From the NCBI GenBank assembly GCA_009712635.1, contig WASS01000001.1, positions 1 through 64,000 on the forward strand: a DNA stretch of 64,000 nucleotides, read 5' to 3'. This DNA comes from Hungatella sp. (GTDB taxonomy: Bacteria > Bacillota > Clostridia > Lachnospirales > Lachnospiraceae). Below the pieces are notes generated by a model. The model made no database searches and was not told the DNA's origin. It saw only the letters and a list, made by a program, of their open reading frames with translations. A program made the position numbers and the translations under genes. Shown in pieces: positions 48,601-57,713 of this stretch (position 1 is the first letter of the stretch; each line of letters begins with the position of its first letter).

Positions 48601-49521
48601 TTATTCAGATTTCAAAACAATATTTTTATAAAAATAAGCAAGAATTTTTTCTGCCGTCCATCCTTCCTCACTTTTACATTTTGCACCGTACTGGCTAAAG
48701 CCATATCCATGTCCGATCCCCCGGCAGACAGCTCTCACACCGCCCTCATAATCCTCAAATTCAAAGGAGGGCGACGGCAGGGAAAGTGCATACTGGACCT
48801 GATCTCCTGTGAGGGTATGGGTACCGATCTGGATCTGTACCACGTAACCGGAATCATCCCGCTGAACAATCTGAATGCTCTGCGGAATCTGATCTGCCTT
48901 TACAGAACCATCTCCTGAGATCTTGTTGATTTTATCCGCAAAATCTTCTTTGCTGAACTGAAGAATTGTTAAAAAACCCTCTGCCTCCACATCCTTTTTG
49001 CATTCTACCGGCTGTAAGTACGGGTGGTTTGAATCTCCGGCTCTTGTCATTCCGTTGCTGGCACGATGAAACAACGGTTCAATTAAATTATCGTTACAGG
49101 TGATCACTGTACCTGTGGTAGAGCGTACCGCATCTTCAATTGCCTGATAGCTGGTGACAAAAGCCTCGCTTCCCCACATCTTCTCCATCTGCTTCTGCTC
49201 TAAATAATCCATATGGAGATCCGACTCCTTTACTTCCTTCTGACCGTTCATTTTACCATAAATATAGGTCCGGGCGATGATAGCCTGGGCCCGGAGTGCT
49301 TCTTTTCCATAATCTGCCGGCATCTGCTTTGCTACCACTCCCGGAAGATATTCCTCCACATCCATGGAAGTTTCCCCGCCTTTTCTGTCTAAGATCACAC
49401 GTTTTCCACTGAGAGTCATGGGCATTTCTTTTTTCTCCTCAATTTTCCCGGTCCACGCCAGAGTTATAATATATGGAAACAAAAATGCCAGTATACATGC
49501 CATTAAAATCTTCTTTCCCAT
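48601..49521 (-). CDS. spoIID: stage II sporulation protein D (SpoIID)
   Basis: 306 residues. N-terminal membrane anchor (MGKKILMACILAFLFPYIITLAW), then the SpoIID lytic-transglycosylase domain: VEEYLPGVVAKQMPADYGKEALRAQAIIARTY, CNDNLIEPLFHRASNGMT, and C-terminal RAVCRGIGHGYGFSQYGAKC. In Bacillus SpoIID the Glu of the EMPA motif is essential; here that position is Gln (codon CAG). Activity may be lost or carried by another residue. A possible sigma-E -10 (CATATATT) lies near 49559 on the minus strand. It degrades septal peptidoglycan during engulfment. Confidence 0.9.
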   Translation of the reverse strand: MGKKILMACILAFLFPYIITLAWTGKIEEKKEMPMTLSGKRVILDRKGGETSMDVEEYLPGVVAKQMPADYGKEALRAQAIIARTYIYGKMNGQKEVKESDLHMDYLEQKQMEKMWGSEAFVTSYQAIEDAVRSTTGTVITCNDNLIEPLFHRASNGMTRAGDSNHPYLQPVECKKDVEAEGFLTILQFSKEDFADKINKISGDGSVKADQIPQSIQIVQRDDSGYVVQIQIGTHTLTGDQVQYALSLPSPSFEFEDYEGGVRAVCRGIGHGYGFSQYGAKCKSEEGWTAEKILAYFYKNIVLKSE

Positions 49522-49567
49522 GTTCCCGCCGCCTTTCTTTCAGTCTGAACCCTTGTTCAATATATGC

Positions 49568-49605
49568 GAAAAAGCGCCCCGGAATCACTTCCGAAACGCT
49601 TTTTC
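49568..49605 (-). terminator. terminator of glgP
   Basis: AAAAAGCG..CCGGAA / TTCCG..CGCTTTTT, 18 bp after the glgP stop codon. Confidence 0.75.
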
Positions 49606-49622
49606 AGAAACCTTCATATGGA

Positions 49623-52076
49623 TCAGAGTTCTACATTTACCTTTTCCAAATGCCAGATGTCTCTGACATATTCAAGAATGGTCCTGTCTGATGTAAATTT
49701 ACCGCTGTTTGCTACATTTAAAATGGCAGCTTTTGCCCACCAGGATTCATCTCTATATGCCTGATCGATGCGTTTTTGTGCCTCCCCGTAAGAAGGAAGA
49801 TCCTTTAAAATAAAGTACGTATCCGGCCGGTCACTGCTCATGGTGTTAAGCAGGGAATTATAAATATCACGGAACAGCTCCGGATCCTGTGGAGAATAAT
49901 AGCCATTAATCAGCTGCATCAAAACTCTGCGGATCTCATAATTATTGTTAAAAATCTCCATGGGATCATATCCGCCTTCCCGCTCATAACGGATCACCTC
50001 ATCGGATGTAAGTCCGAAAATAAATGCATTCTCCGCTCCTACTTCCTCTACGATCTCCACATTGGCACCATCCATGGTTCCAAGAGTCAGGGCACCGTTT
50101 AACATGAATTTCATATTGCCGGTTCCGGAAGCTTCTTTGCTGGCAGTGGATATCTGTTCACTGACATCTGCTGCAGCGAATATGATTTCTGCATTGGACA
50201 CTTTGTAATCTTCAATAAATACAACTTTTATTTTGCCGCCGATGCTTCTGTCGTTGTTAATCACTTCTGCCACGGAATTGATCAGCTTGATGGTAAGCTT
50301 CGCTCTGCGGTAACCGGCAGCAGCTTTAGCTCCGAAAATAAAGGTCCTTGGAACCATATCCAGATTCGGATTATCCTTCAGCTGATTATACAGATACATC
50401 ACATGAAGAATATTCATCAGCTGTCGTTTATACTCGTGAAGACGCTTTACCTGCACATCAAATATGGATCTGGGATCTACCTCTATGCCGTTATGTTCCT
50501 TAATATATCTTGCCAGCCGGACCTTGTTCTGATATTTGATATCCATAAATTCCTGCTGACATTTGGGATCATCTGCGTAAACAGTCAGGCGGTGAATATG
50601 AGGCAGATTGGTGATCCATTCATTCCCGATTTTCTTCGTCACCCACTCGGACAATAGAGGATTTCCATGTAAGAGAAAACGTCTCTGGGTGATGCCATTG
50701 GTTTTATTATTAAATTTCTCCGGCATCATCTCATAGAAATCTTTCAGCTCCTGATTCTTTAAGATCTCTGTATGAAGTCTGGCTACCCCATTAACGGAAA
50801 AGCCTCCAACAATGGCAAGATTGGCCATTCGGACCTGACCGTCATAAACAATTGCCATTTTACGTACCTTATCCTGATTTCCCGGATACATCTGGCTGAT
50901 CTTCTGCTGAAAACGGCGGTTAATTTCTTCCACAATCTGATAAATTCTCGGAAGGAGTCTGGAAAACAGCTCAATGGGCCATTTTTCCAGAGCCTCTGAC
51001 ATAATGGTGTGGTTGGTATAGGCACAGGTCCTGGTTGTAATCTCCCATGCCTCATCCCAGCTCAATCCGTAGTCATCAAGAAGAATCCGCATCAGCTCCG
51101 GTACAGCCACCGTCGGATGGGTATCGTTTAACTGAAATACGTTCTTCTCATAGAATTTATGGATGTCATCATGGTTTTCCATATACTTTATGACCGCTCT
51201 CTGCACGCTGGCAGAAATAAAGAAGTACTGCTGCTTTAAGCGCAGCTCCTTGCCTGCATAGTGGTTGTCATTGGGATAAAGGACTTCAACAATGGTTTTA
51301 GCCAGGTTCTCCTGCTCCACTGCCTTTTGGTAGTCCCCCTTGTCAAAGGAATCCAGACTGAAGGTGTTAATGGCCTGGGCATCCCAGATACGCAGAGTAT
51401 TTACTACGTTATTGCCATATCCTATGATGGGCATGTCATAAGGAACCGCCAGAACGGACTGATAGCCCTCCTGTACAAACCGCTCCCTGCCATTCTCCCG
51501 TACCACCTTTACATATCCCCCGAATTTAACTTCAGTTGCATATTCTGCCCTGCGGATCTCAAAGGGATATCCGTTTTTCAGCCAGTCATCCGGGATTTCC
51601 ACCTGGTAACCGTTCTCGATTTTCTGTTTGAACATGCCGTAACGATATCGGATTCCACAGCCGTAAGCCGGATATCCCAGTGTTGCCAGTGAATCAAGAA
51701 AGCATGCCGCGAGGCGGCCAAGCCCTCCGTTTCCAAGAGCCGGATCCGGCTCCTGGTCTTCAATTGCATTTAAGTCAAACCCAAGTTCCTCTAACACTTC
51801 CTTTACATCCGGCTGTGCCATGAAACTTATGATGCTGTTGCCAAGAGCACGGCCCATTAAAAACTCCATGGACAGGTAATACAGGGTTTTTACATCCTGC
51901 TTTTCATACTCTTTGTGGGTTGCGATCCATTCATCTATGATCACATCTTTTACTGCATAGGCGACTGCCTGGTACATCTGCTCTTTGGTTGCCTCATCTA
52001 CTGTTTTACGAAACACGTTCTTCATATTAAACAAGACACTTTTTTTAAAGGTTTCCTTATCAAATCCCATGCTCAT
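49623..52076 (-). CDS. glgP: glycogen/maltodextrin phosphorylase
   Basis: 817 residues, the full family length. Releases glucose-1-phosphate from alpha-1,4-glucans with PLP. Seen: GNGGLGRLAACFLDSLATLGYPAYGCGIRYRYG, QLNDTHPTVAVPELMRILLDDYGLSWDEAW, RLHEYKRQLMNILH, and the PLP-Lys segment EASGTGNMKFMLNGALTLGTMDGANVEI. All present. AGGAGGTCTTGTGGA precedes the ATG. It starts 21 bp after the ileS stop; both face the same way but a functional link is not obvious. Clostridia store glycogen (granulose) before sporulation. Confidence 0.95.
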   Translation of the reverse strand: MSMGFDKETFKKSVLFNMKNVFRKTVDEATKEQMYQAVAYAVKDVIIDEWIATHKEYEKQDVKTLYYLSMEFLMGRALGNSIISFMAQPDVKEVLEELGFDLNAIEDQEPDPALGNGGLGRLAACFLDSLATLGYPAYGCGIRYRYGMFKQKIENGYQVEIPDDWLKNGYPFEIRRAEYATEVKFGGYVKVVRENGRERFVQEGYQSVLAVPYDMPIIGYGNNVVNTLRIWDAQAINTFSLDSFDKGDYQKAVEQENLAKTIVEVLYPNDNHYAGKELRLKQQYFFISASVQRAVIKYMENHDDIHKFYEKNVFQLNDTHPTVAVPELMRILLDDYGLSWDEAWEITTRTCAYTNHTIMSEALEKWPIELFSRLLPRIYQIVEEINRRFQQKISQMYPGNQDKVRKMAIVYDGQVRMANLAIVGGFSVNGVARLHTEILKNQELKDFYEMMPEKFNNKTNGITQRRFLLHGNPLLSEWVTKKIGNEWITNLPHIHRLTVYADDPKCQQEFMDIKYQNKVRLARYIKEHNGIEVDPRSIFDVQVKRLHEYKRQLMNILHVMYLYNQLKDNPNLDMVPRTFIFGAKAAAGYRRAKLTIKLINSVAEVINNDRSIGGKIKVVFIEDYKVSNAEIIFAAADVSEQISTASKEASGTGNMKFMLNGALTLGTMDGANVEIVEEVGAENAFIFGLTSDEVIRYEREGGYDPMEIFNNNYEIRRVLMQLINGYYSPQDPELFRDIYNSLLNTMSSDRPDTYFILKDLPSYGEAQKRIDQAYRDESWWAKAAILNVANSGKFTSDRTILEYVRDIWHLEKVNVEL

Positions 52077-52097
52077 TCCACAAGACCTCCTGACTGT

Positions 52098-55000
52098 TTA
52101 CTGGATCTTCTCCACGCCTAAGGTTACATTCTCGCCGTTAATATTCCATTCCTTTACATAACCGGCAGCTTCATTTAATATGATATCGTCTGCAAGGACC
52201 TCGTTCTTAACGTCGTTTTCATGAGCCTTTAAAATACTCTCGATTTTTTCATTGTCTTTGCTGTATACCCGGATGTGGTCTACCACCTCAAAGCCGGCTT
52301 CTTTACGCATCGTCTGGATCTTGCTGATCAACTCACGTACAAATCCTTCTGCTAAAAGCTCCGGAGTTAAATTGGTATCCAGAACAACGGTAATGCCGTT
52401 GTCTCCCTCTGATACATATCCTTCCATCTGAGCGGTATCAATGAGTAAATCTTCTTTTGTAAGCACTACTTCCGTTCCATCAAAATCAAAGGTAAGAGCA
52501 CCTTTTTCATTGAGGGTATCCATAGCCTCATTGCCGTTTATCTCCGCAAGCGCATTTTTAATGCTGCCTAACTGCTTGCCGTACTTGGGACCAACGGTCT
52601 TTAACTGTGGTTTAAAGCTATAAGAAGTGAAGTCTCTTACATCATCTTTAAATACAACTGTTTTCACATTCAGCTCTTCTTCGATAATCTCCTGATAGAA
52701 GATAGGAAGTGTATGAGGAGCCTTTACAAACATCTGGCCGATTGGCTGGCGGTTTTTGATATTGGCAGTATTTCTGGCTGCACGGCCCAGGACTACAATT
52801 TTTAAAACCTCATCCATATTATCTTCCAGCTGTTTGTCGATGAAGTTTTCATTGGCTGCAGGATAATCGCATAAGTGAATGCTTTCCGGAGCGGAACTGT
52901 CCACACTGCAAACCAGATTCTGATAAATCTGTTCTGTCATAAATGGAATAAGAGGAGCAGCAATCTTGCTTACGTCAACCAGGGCGGTATAAAGGGTCAT
53001 ATAGGCATTGATCTTATCCTGCTCCATCCCCTTTGCCCAGAAACGCTCTCTGCTTCTGCGTACATACCAGTTACTCATATCATCTACAAATTCCTGCAGT
53101 GCTCTTGCTGATTCCGGAATCTGGTAATTGCCAAGGTAAGAATCTACCTGTTTGATTAAGGTATTTAACTTGGATAACAGCCATTTATCCATAACCGGCA
53201 GCTTCTCATAATCCAGTTTGTATTTGGTAGGGTCAAATTCATCAATATTCCCGTAGAGCACAAAGAATGCATAGGTGTTCCACAAAGTTCCCATGAATTT
53301 ACGCTGTCCTTCCATAACTGCCTTTCCATGGAACCGGTTTGGAAGCCATGGCGCACTGTTTACATAGAAATACCAGCGGATTGCATCGGCTCCATAGGTC
53401 TCCAGCGCATCAAACGGATCTACCGCATTGCCCTTGGATTTACTCATCTTCTGGCCGTTTTCATCCTGAACATGGCCAAGTACGATTACATTCTTATAAG
53501 GTGCCTGATTGAAAATCAGGGTTGAGATAGCAAGAAGGGAGTAAAACCATCCTCTTGTCTGATCCACCGCTTCTGAAATGAAGTCTGCAGGGAACTGTTT
53601 CTCAAATAAATCCTTATTTTCAAATGGATAGTGATGCTGTGCAAATGGCATGGAGCCAGAATCGAACCAGCAGTCAATTACCTCTGGCACACGCTTCATC
53701 TGTTTGCCGCACTCAGGACAGGTAATGGTAACCCCATCGATGTAAGGACGGTGAAGCTCAATTTCATCCGGGCAGTTGTCAGACATACTCTTTAACTCCT
53801 CGATGCTGCCGATGGAATGCTGATGTCCGCATTCACATTCCCATACATTTAAAGGAGTTCCCCAATAACGGTTTCTGCTGACACCCCAGTCCTGAACATT
53901 CTCCAGCCAGTCACCGAAACGGCCTTTTCCAATGCTTTCAGGGATCCAGTTAATGGTATTGTTATTGCGGATTAAATCGTCTTTTACCGCTGTCATCTTA
54001 ATAAACCAGGATTCTCTTGCATAATAGATGAGAGGAGTGTCACATCTCCAGCAGTGTGGATAGCTGTGCTCAAAGACCGGAGCTGCAAACAAAAGACCTC
54101 TCTCTTCCAAGTCTGTTAAAATAAGCGGATCCGCTTTCTTACAGAACGTGCCGGCCCATTTGGTTTCTTCTGTCATCTCTCCTGCACCATTTACCAGCTG
54201 CACGAAAGGAAGATCGTATTTTCTTCCAACCTTGGAATCGTCCTCACCGAAGGCAGGTGCAATATGAACCACACCGGTACCATCTGTTAAGGTAACGTAA
54301 TTGTCACAGGTAACATAAAACGCCTTTTTGTTTGGTTTTACAAAATCAAAGAGAGGCTCATATTCCTTAAATTCCAGATCTTTACCTGTAAATTTCTCTA
54401 ATACCTGAAACTCTTCTCCCAATACCTTCTCACAGAGTGCCTCTGCCATATAATAGGTATAGTCGCCGCTTTGTACCTTTACATAGGTCTCAGACGGATT
54501 CACACAAAGTCCCACGTTGGAAGGCAGGGTCCATGGAGTTGTGGTCCATGCAAGGATAAATGCATCCTCATTTTTCACTTTAAATCTTACAATTGCAGAG
54601 CGCTCTTTTACATCTTTATAGCCCTGGGCAACCTCATGGCTGGATAAAGGAGTTCCGCAGCGGGGGCAATAGGGAACGATTTTAAAGCCTTTATATAAAA
54701 GTCCTTTTTCCCAGATCTGCTTTAAAGCCCACCATTCGGATTCAATAAAATTATTATCATAGGTAACATAGGGATCGTCCATATCTGCCCAGAAACCGAC
54801 TGTCTTTGAAAAATCTTCCCACATCCCTTTGTACTGCCATACACTTTCCTTGCAGTATTTGATAAATGGTTCCAGACCGTATTCCTCAATCTGTTCCTTG
54901 CCGTCAAGTCCCAGCTTCTTCTCAACCTCAAGCTCCACCGGCAGTCCGTGAGTATCCCAGCCAGCTTTACGGGGAACATCATATCCTTTCATGGTCCGGT

Positions 55001-55211
55001 ATCTGGGTATCATATCCTTAATAACCCGGGTTAAAACGTGACCGATGTGGGGCTTTCCATTGGCAGTAGGCGGTCCGTCATAGAAGGTATAAGTTTCTGC
55101 GTCCTTCCGGTTATCCATACTCTTCTGAAATACGTCATGTTCTTCCCAAAACTTTTCAATTTCCTTTTCTCTCTCCACAAAGTTTAAATCTGTAGGGACT
55201 TTTCTGTACAT
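52098..55211 (-). CDS. ileS: isoleucyl-tRNA synthetase
   Basis: 1037 residues with the start at 55211 (GGAGGTTATAAAG before MYRKVPTDLNF). Class Ia synthetase. HIGH motif: PPTANGKPHIGHVLTRV; KMSKS: GQKMSKSKGNAVDPFD; editing CP1 domain with TTTPWTLPSNVGL and GTGVVHIAPAFGEDD. The long tail fits the IleS2 (eukaryote-like) clade often found in Clostridia. Two CxxC pairs near CPRCG/CECG may bind zinc. Its expression is controlled by the T-box leader at 55236-55483, which reads uncharged tRNA-Ile. Confidence 0.96.
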   Translation of the reverse strand: MYRKVPTDLNFVEREKEIEKFWEEHDVFQKSMDNRKDAETYTFYDGPPTANGKPHIGHVLTRVIKDMIPRYRTMKGYDVPRKAGWDTHGLPVELEVEKKLGLDGKEQIEEYGLEPFIKYCKESVWQYKGMWEDFSKTVGFWADMDDPYVTYDNNFIESEWWALKQIWEKGLLYKGFKIVPYCPRCGTPLSSHEVAQGYKDVKERSAIVRFKVKNEDAFILAWTTTPWTLPSNVGLCVNPSETYVKVQSGDYTYYMAEALCEKVLGEEFQVLEKFTGKDLEFKEYEPLFDFVKPNKKAFYVTCDNYVTLTDGTGVVHIAPAFGEDDSKVGRKYDLPFVQLVNGAGEMTEETKWAGTFCKKADPLILTDLEERGLLFAAPVFEHSYPHCWRCDTPLIYYARESWFIKMTAVKDDLIRNNNTINWIPESIGKGRFGDWLENVQDWGVSRNRYWGTPLNVWECECGHQHSIGSIEELKSMSDNCPDEIELHRPYIDGVTITCPECGKQMKRVPEVIDCWFDSGSMPFAQHHYPFENKDLFEKQFPADFISEAVDQTRGWFYSLLAISTLIFNQAPYKNVIVLGHVQDENGQKMSKSKGNAVDPFDALETYGADAIRWYFYVNSAPWLPNRFHGKAVMEGQRKFMGTLWNTYAFFVLYGNIDEFDPTKYKLDYEKLPVMDKWLLSKLNTLIKQVDSYLGNYQIPESARALQEFVDDMSNWYVRRSRERFWAKGMEQDKINAYMTLYTALVDVSKIAAPLIPFMTEQIYQNLVCSVDSSAPESIHLCDYPAANENFIDKQLEDNMDEVLKIVVLGRAARNTANIKNRQPIGQMFVKAPHTLPIFYQEIIEEELNVKTVVFKDDVRDFTSYSFKPQLKTVGPKYGKQLGSIKNALAEINGNEAMDTLNEKGALTFDFDGTEVVLTKEDLLIDTAQMEGYVSEGDNGITVVLDTNLTPELLAEGFVRELISKIQTMRKEAGFEVVDHIRVYSKDNEKIESILKAHENDVKNEVLADDIILNEAAGYVKEWNINGENVTLGVEKIQ

Positions 55212-55235
55212 CTTTATAACCTCCATTAAAATTTT

Positions 55236-55483
55236 TAATCAAAAAAACCTCCATCCTGTAATCAGGACGAAGGCTGCATTCATTCTTCGTTATACCACCT
55301 AATACTGCATACTGACATATGCTATTCTTTAACGCAGAAACTACGTCCTGACCTACTAAATGTATTCAGCCGGCAACTCCGGAGTGATGTTCGAATCCAT
55401 AATACTCTCACCAGGTTTCCACCCTCCCCGGCTCTCTGTAGATTTCACACGGTTCTACTGTCTCCATCAAAGTCTTTCTATGT
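55236..55483 (-). promoter_or_regulatory. T-box riboswitch (tRNA-Ile) upstream of ileS
   Basis: Minus strand: stem I region with GATGGAGACAGTAGA and GAGAGTATTATGGATTCGAAC, the candidate specifier ATC (rc at 55386-55388), the T-box sequence TTAGGTGGTATAACG (rc 55288-55302), and a terminator CCTTCGTCCTG / CAGGATGGAGG followed by TTTTTTT (55241-55273). Uncharged tRNA-Ile would pair with the T-box and prevent termination. Confidence 0.93.
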
Positions 55484-55489
55484 CTACTA

Positions 55490-55518
55490 ATTATAGGGAT
55501 CGAAAAAAGAAATGTCAA
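55490..55518 (-). promoter_or_regulatory. consensus sigma-A promoter of ileS
   Basis: Minus strand TTGACA (rc 55513-55518), 17 bp, TATAAT (rc 55490-55495): a perfect consensus, starting the T-box leader about 7 bp further. Confidence 0.85.
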
Positions 55519-55551
55519 GGCTATTTTTGTATTCAGCTGCTGCAGCTTAAC

Positions 55552-55577
55552 AAAAAGGAGGGTATCCCCTCCCTTTT
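55552..55577. terminator. terminator after agrB
   Basis: AAAAGGAGGG / CCCTCCCTTTT with a 4-nt loop. On the minus strand TTTTTG follows, ending the agrDB message before the ileS promoter. Confidence 0.75.
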
Positions 55578-55587
55578 GCATCCTGCA

Positions 55588-56145
55588 TTATGAAAGTACC
55601 AGTAAAAATGCCGCTGCAGTGATACCGCATATGAAAAGATTTCCTGCATAGCAGAAATGAAATGCAGTCAGTACCAGGCAGCCTGCATTGGCCACAATCA
55701 GAATCAATCTTGCTTTTCTTCTGTAGTGTACCACTTCTTTCTCATCCAGTCTTTTATTCTCATTATCTGCCGGACTCTTAAAAAACAGAACCGCATCAGA
55801 CAAGACCAGTGCGCCCCACCAGAGAACCTGGTGGATTTGAGCATTTGACAGGAAAAGAATTATGGCTATATAGCAACAGGAAAATATGTAACACCCCATT
55901 TTAGTCTTCGCATGATAACCGCCTGCATTTCTTCTAAGCGGTATAAGGACACAGCCAATAACAATTAATTGCGGCACCATCTGAAAACAGGCAGCAATGC
56001 ATAAATAGGAAATACAGTGGATCAGTTTTAAAACCAGACACTCTATTCCAAACTGATACAGATCTGCCTCTTTTTCATTGATAATTTCATTGGATACCAG
56101 TTTTTCTACAAATGTTTCTTCCCATCTTATCATCTGGATTTTCAT
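55588..56145 (-). CDS. agrB: AgrB-like peptide-processing membrane protease
   Basis: 185 residues, about six membrane segments. It cuts and cyclises the AgrD pro-peptide. Active-site His and Cys are in RRNAGGYHAKTKMGCYIF (seven positions apart, as in Staphylococcus AgrB). The Arg-Arg-Asn-Ala-Gly-Gly-Tyr-His signature is complete. Its ATG lies 1 bp after the agrD stop, so translation is coupled; the order D-B is the reverse of the staphylococcal operon. The terminator follows directly. Confidence 0.9.
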   Translation of the reverse strand: MKIQMIRWEETFVEKLVSNEIINEKEADLYQFGIECLVLKLIHCISYLCIAACFQMVPQLIVIGCVLIPLRRNAGGYHAKTKMGCYIFSCCYIAIILFLSNAQIHQVLWWGALVLSDAVLFFKSPADNENKRLDEKEVVHYRRKARLILIVANAGCLVLTAFHFCYAGNLFICGITAAAFLLVLS

Positions 56146-56146
56146 C

Positions 56147-56293
56147 CTAGAATTTTCTTAATTTTTTCGCGTTATCCGGTAATTTAGGCTGGTAGCCGAT
56201 AAAAAAGCAGGAACTGTTAACCTCTGTTTTTGCTGAATTTAAAATGGCTTTTGATGCAATTTTTAATGTTACTTTCTTTAATTCGGATTTCAT
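56147..56293 (-). CDS. agrD: AgrD-like autoinducing-peptide precursor
   Basis: 48 residues, too short for usual gene calling. Starts MKSELKKVTLKIASKAILNS (amphipathic membrane-binding leader), then the core SSCFFIGYQP and the acidic/basic tail KLPDNAKKLRKF. A single Cys followed by hydrophobic residues and then a P-K-L-P stretch fits clostridial AgrD. The mature peptide is probably a thiolactone on Cys within CFFIGY; exact ends are uncertain. GAAGG precedes the ATG. It is directly upstream of agrB, and a -10 (TATAAT) lies about 55-60 bp upstream. Confidence 0.82.
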   Translation of the reverse strand: MKSELKKVTLKIASKAILNSAKTEVNSSCFFIGYQPKLPDNAKKLRKF

Positions 56294-56379
56294 AGGAATG
56301 CCTTCTTTCTACTTTTTATTTTTATTACTATATGACTGGTTTTTCAGTATTATACGGTTACCTGAGTCATTACAGAATT

Positions 56380-57036
56380 TTATACATGAATCACCTTTAA
56401 ATCCGGTGATACATGAAGTTGGGCTTCTGTTGCATTCTGGACATCTTCTACGGTCAGACCCGGGGCAATTTCTTTTAATAAAAGCCCCTTATCCGGAACC
56501 ACATCAATCACAGCCATATCAGTGACAATGGTCTTTACCACATTTACTGCCGTCAGCGGAAGCTTACATTTCTTCAGTATTTTCGGAGCTCCATCTTTGC
56601 TTACATGCTCCATTGCTAAAATCACCTTTTTCGCTCCTACCACCAGGTCCATAGCTCCTCCCATTCCAGGAACTTTTTTGCCTGGAATCATCCAATTCGC
56701 CACGTTACCTTTTTCATCAACCTCCAGTGCCCCCAAAACCGTAACATCTACGTGGCCTCCCCGGATAATGCAAAATGAAAACGAACTGTCAAAATAGCTG
56801 GCGCCCTTTACAGTTGTCACGTAGTTTCCTCCTGCATCGATGCAGTCCAGAGTTTTATCCTCCTGATCCGCATTGGGTCCCACACCCAATATTCCATTTT
56901 CAGCCTGCAGCATAATATGTATATCGTCTGGTATGTAGTTTGCAACCATTGTAGGCATTCCCACTCCGAGATTAACAACATCTCCGTCTTTTAGTTCCTT
57001 TGCAATTCTTCTTACAATCGCTTCTCTTTTATTCAT
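56380..57036 (-). CDS. ctfB: acetoacetate/butyrate:acetate CoA-transferase, beta subunit
   Basis: 218 residues. Catalytic Glu in QAENGILGVGP; also GMPTMVANYIP, GGHVDVTVLGALEVDEKGNVANWMIPGKKVPGMGGAMDL and the end VEDVQNATEAQLHV. It forms the heterodimer with CtfA (3 bp upstream). It moves CoA from acetoacetyl-CoA to acetate (or butyrate). Together with Adc and thiolase in the same operon this points to acetone formation. AtoA is the alternative name. Confidence 0.9.
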   Translation of the reverse strand: MNKREAIVRRIAKELKDGDVVNLGVGMPTMVANYIPDDIHIMLQAENGILGVGPNADQEDKTLDCIDAGGNYVTTVKGASYFDSSFSFCIIRGGHVDVTVLGALEVDEKGNVANWMIPGKKVPGMGGAMDLVVGAKKVILAMEHVSKDGAPKILKKCKLPLTAVNVVKTIVTDMAVIDVVPDKGLLLKEIAPGLTVEDVQNATEAQLHVSPDLKVIHV

Positions 57037-57039
57037 AAT

Positions 57040-57696
57040 TTACTGGCCCACCTTTACAATATTATCTATAAAAATTCCGGGAACAGTTACATCATTGGGA
57101 TCAATTTCCCCCGCTTTTACGTATTCATCCACCTCTGCGACCACATAATCCGCGGCGGTAGCCATAACAACATTAAAGTTGCGGGAGGAGCCATTGATAA
57201 TCAAATTTCCAGTCTCATCTGCCTTTTGGGCTTTAATAAATGCCACATTTGCCTTCAGCGGCATTTCAAGCAGATAATTTTTCTCTCCGATCTCTATTTT
57301 CCTCTTTCCTTCTTCTACAACTGTACCCAGACCGACTGGTGTCAAAACTCCGCCCAGACCTGCGCCGCCTGCACGTATTTTTTCAGCAAGGGTACCCTGG
57401 GGAAACAGCTGAACTTTGGCTTCTCCAGTCATAAGAAGTCTTCCGGTTTCCGGATTGGATCCGATGTAGGAGGCAAAGATCCGCTTCACTCTTCCGCTTT
57501 TTATCAGTTGATAGATGGAAAGCTCTGTCGTTCCGGTATCATTGGATATAATGGCAAGGTCACTGGCTGTACTGGTATTTAAAAGTGCATTTACCAGATT
57601 TTCAGGATGACCTCCTGCCAGAAATCCACCAATCATAATAGCATCTCCATCTTTGACTTTTTTCACCGCTTCTCCAGCTGATATTAATTTGTTCAT
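57040..57696 (-). CDS. ctfA: acetoacetate/butyrate:acetate CoA-transferase, alpha subunit
   Basis: 218 residues. Seen: KDGDAIMIGGFLAGGHPENLVNALL at the N terminus (oxyanion and CoA-binding GGF), ISNDTGTTE, SYIGSNPETGRLLMTGEAKVQLFPQGTLAEKIRAGGAGLGGVLTPVGLGT, and MPLKANVAFIKAQKADETGNL. Pairs with CtfB 3 bp downstream. The ribosome site is AAAGGAGGCC. Substrate by context: acetoacetyl-CoA. Confidence 0.9.
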   Translation of the reverse strand: MNKLISAGEAVKKVKDGDAIMIGGFLAGGHPENLVNALLNTSTASDLAIISNDTGTTELSIYQLIKSGRVKRIFASYIGSNPETGRLLMTGEAKVQLFPQGTLAEKIRAGGAGLGGVLTPVGLGTVVEEGKRKIEIGEKNYLLEMPLKANVAFIKAQKADETGNLIINGSSRNFNVVMATAADYVVAEVDEYVKAGEIDPNDVTVPGIFIDNIVKVGQ

Positions 57697-57713
57697 ATAG
57701 AATGGCCTCCTTT

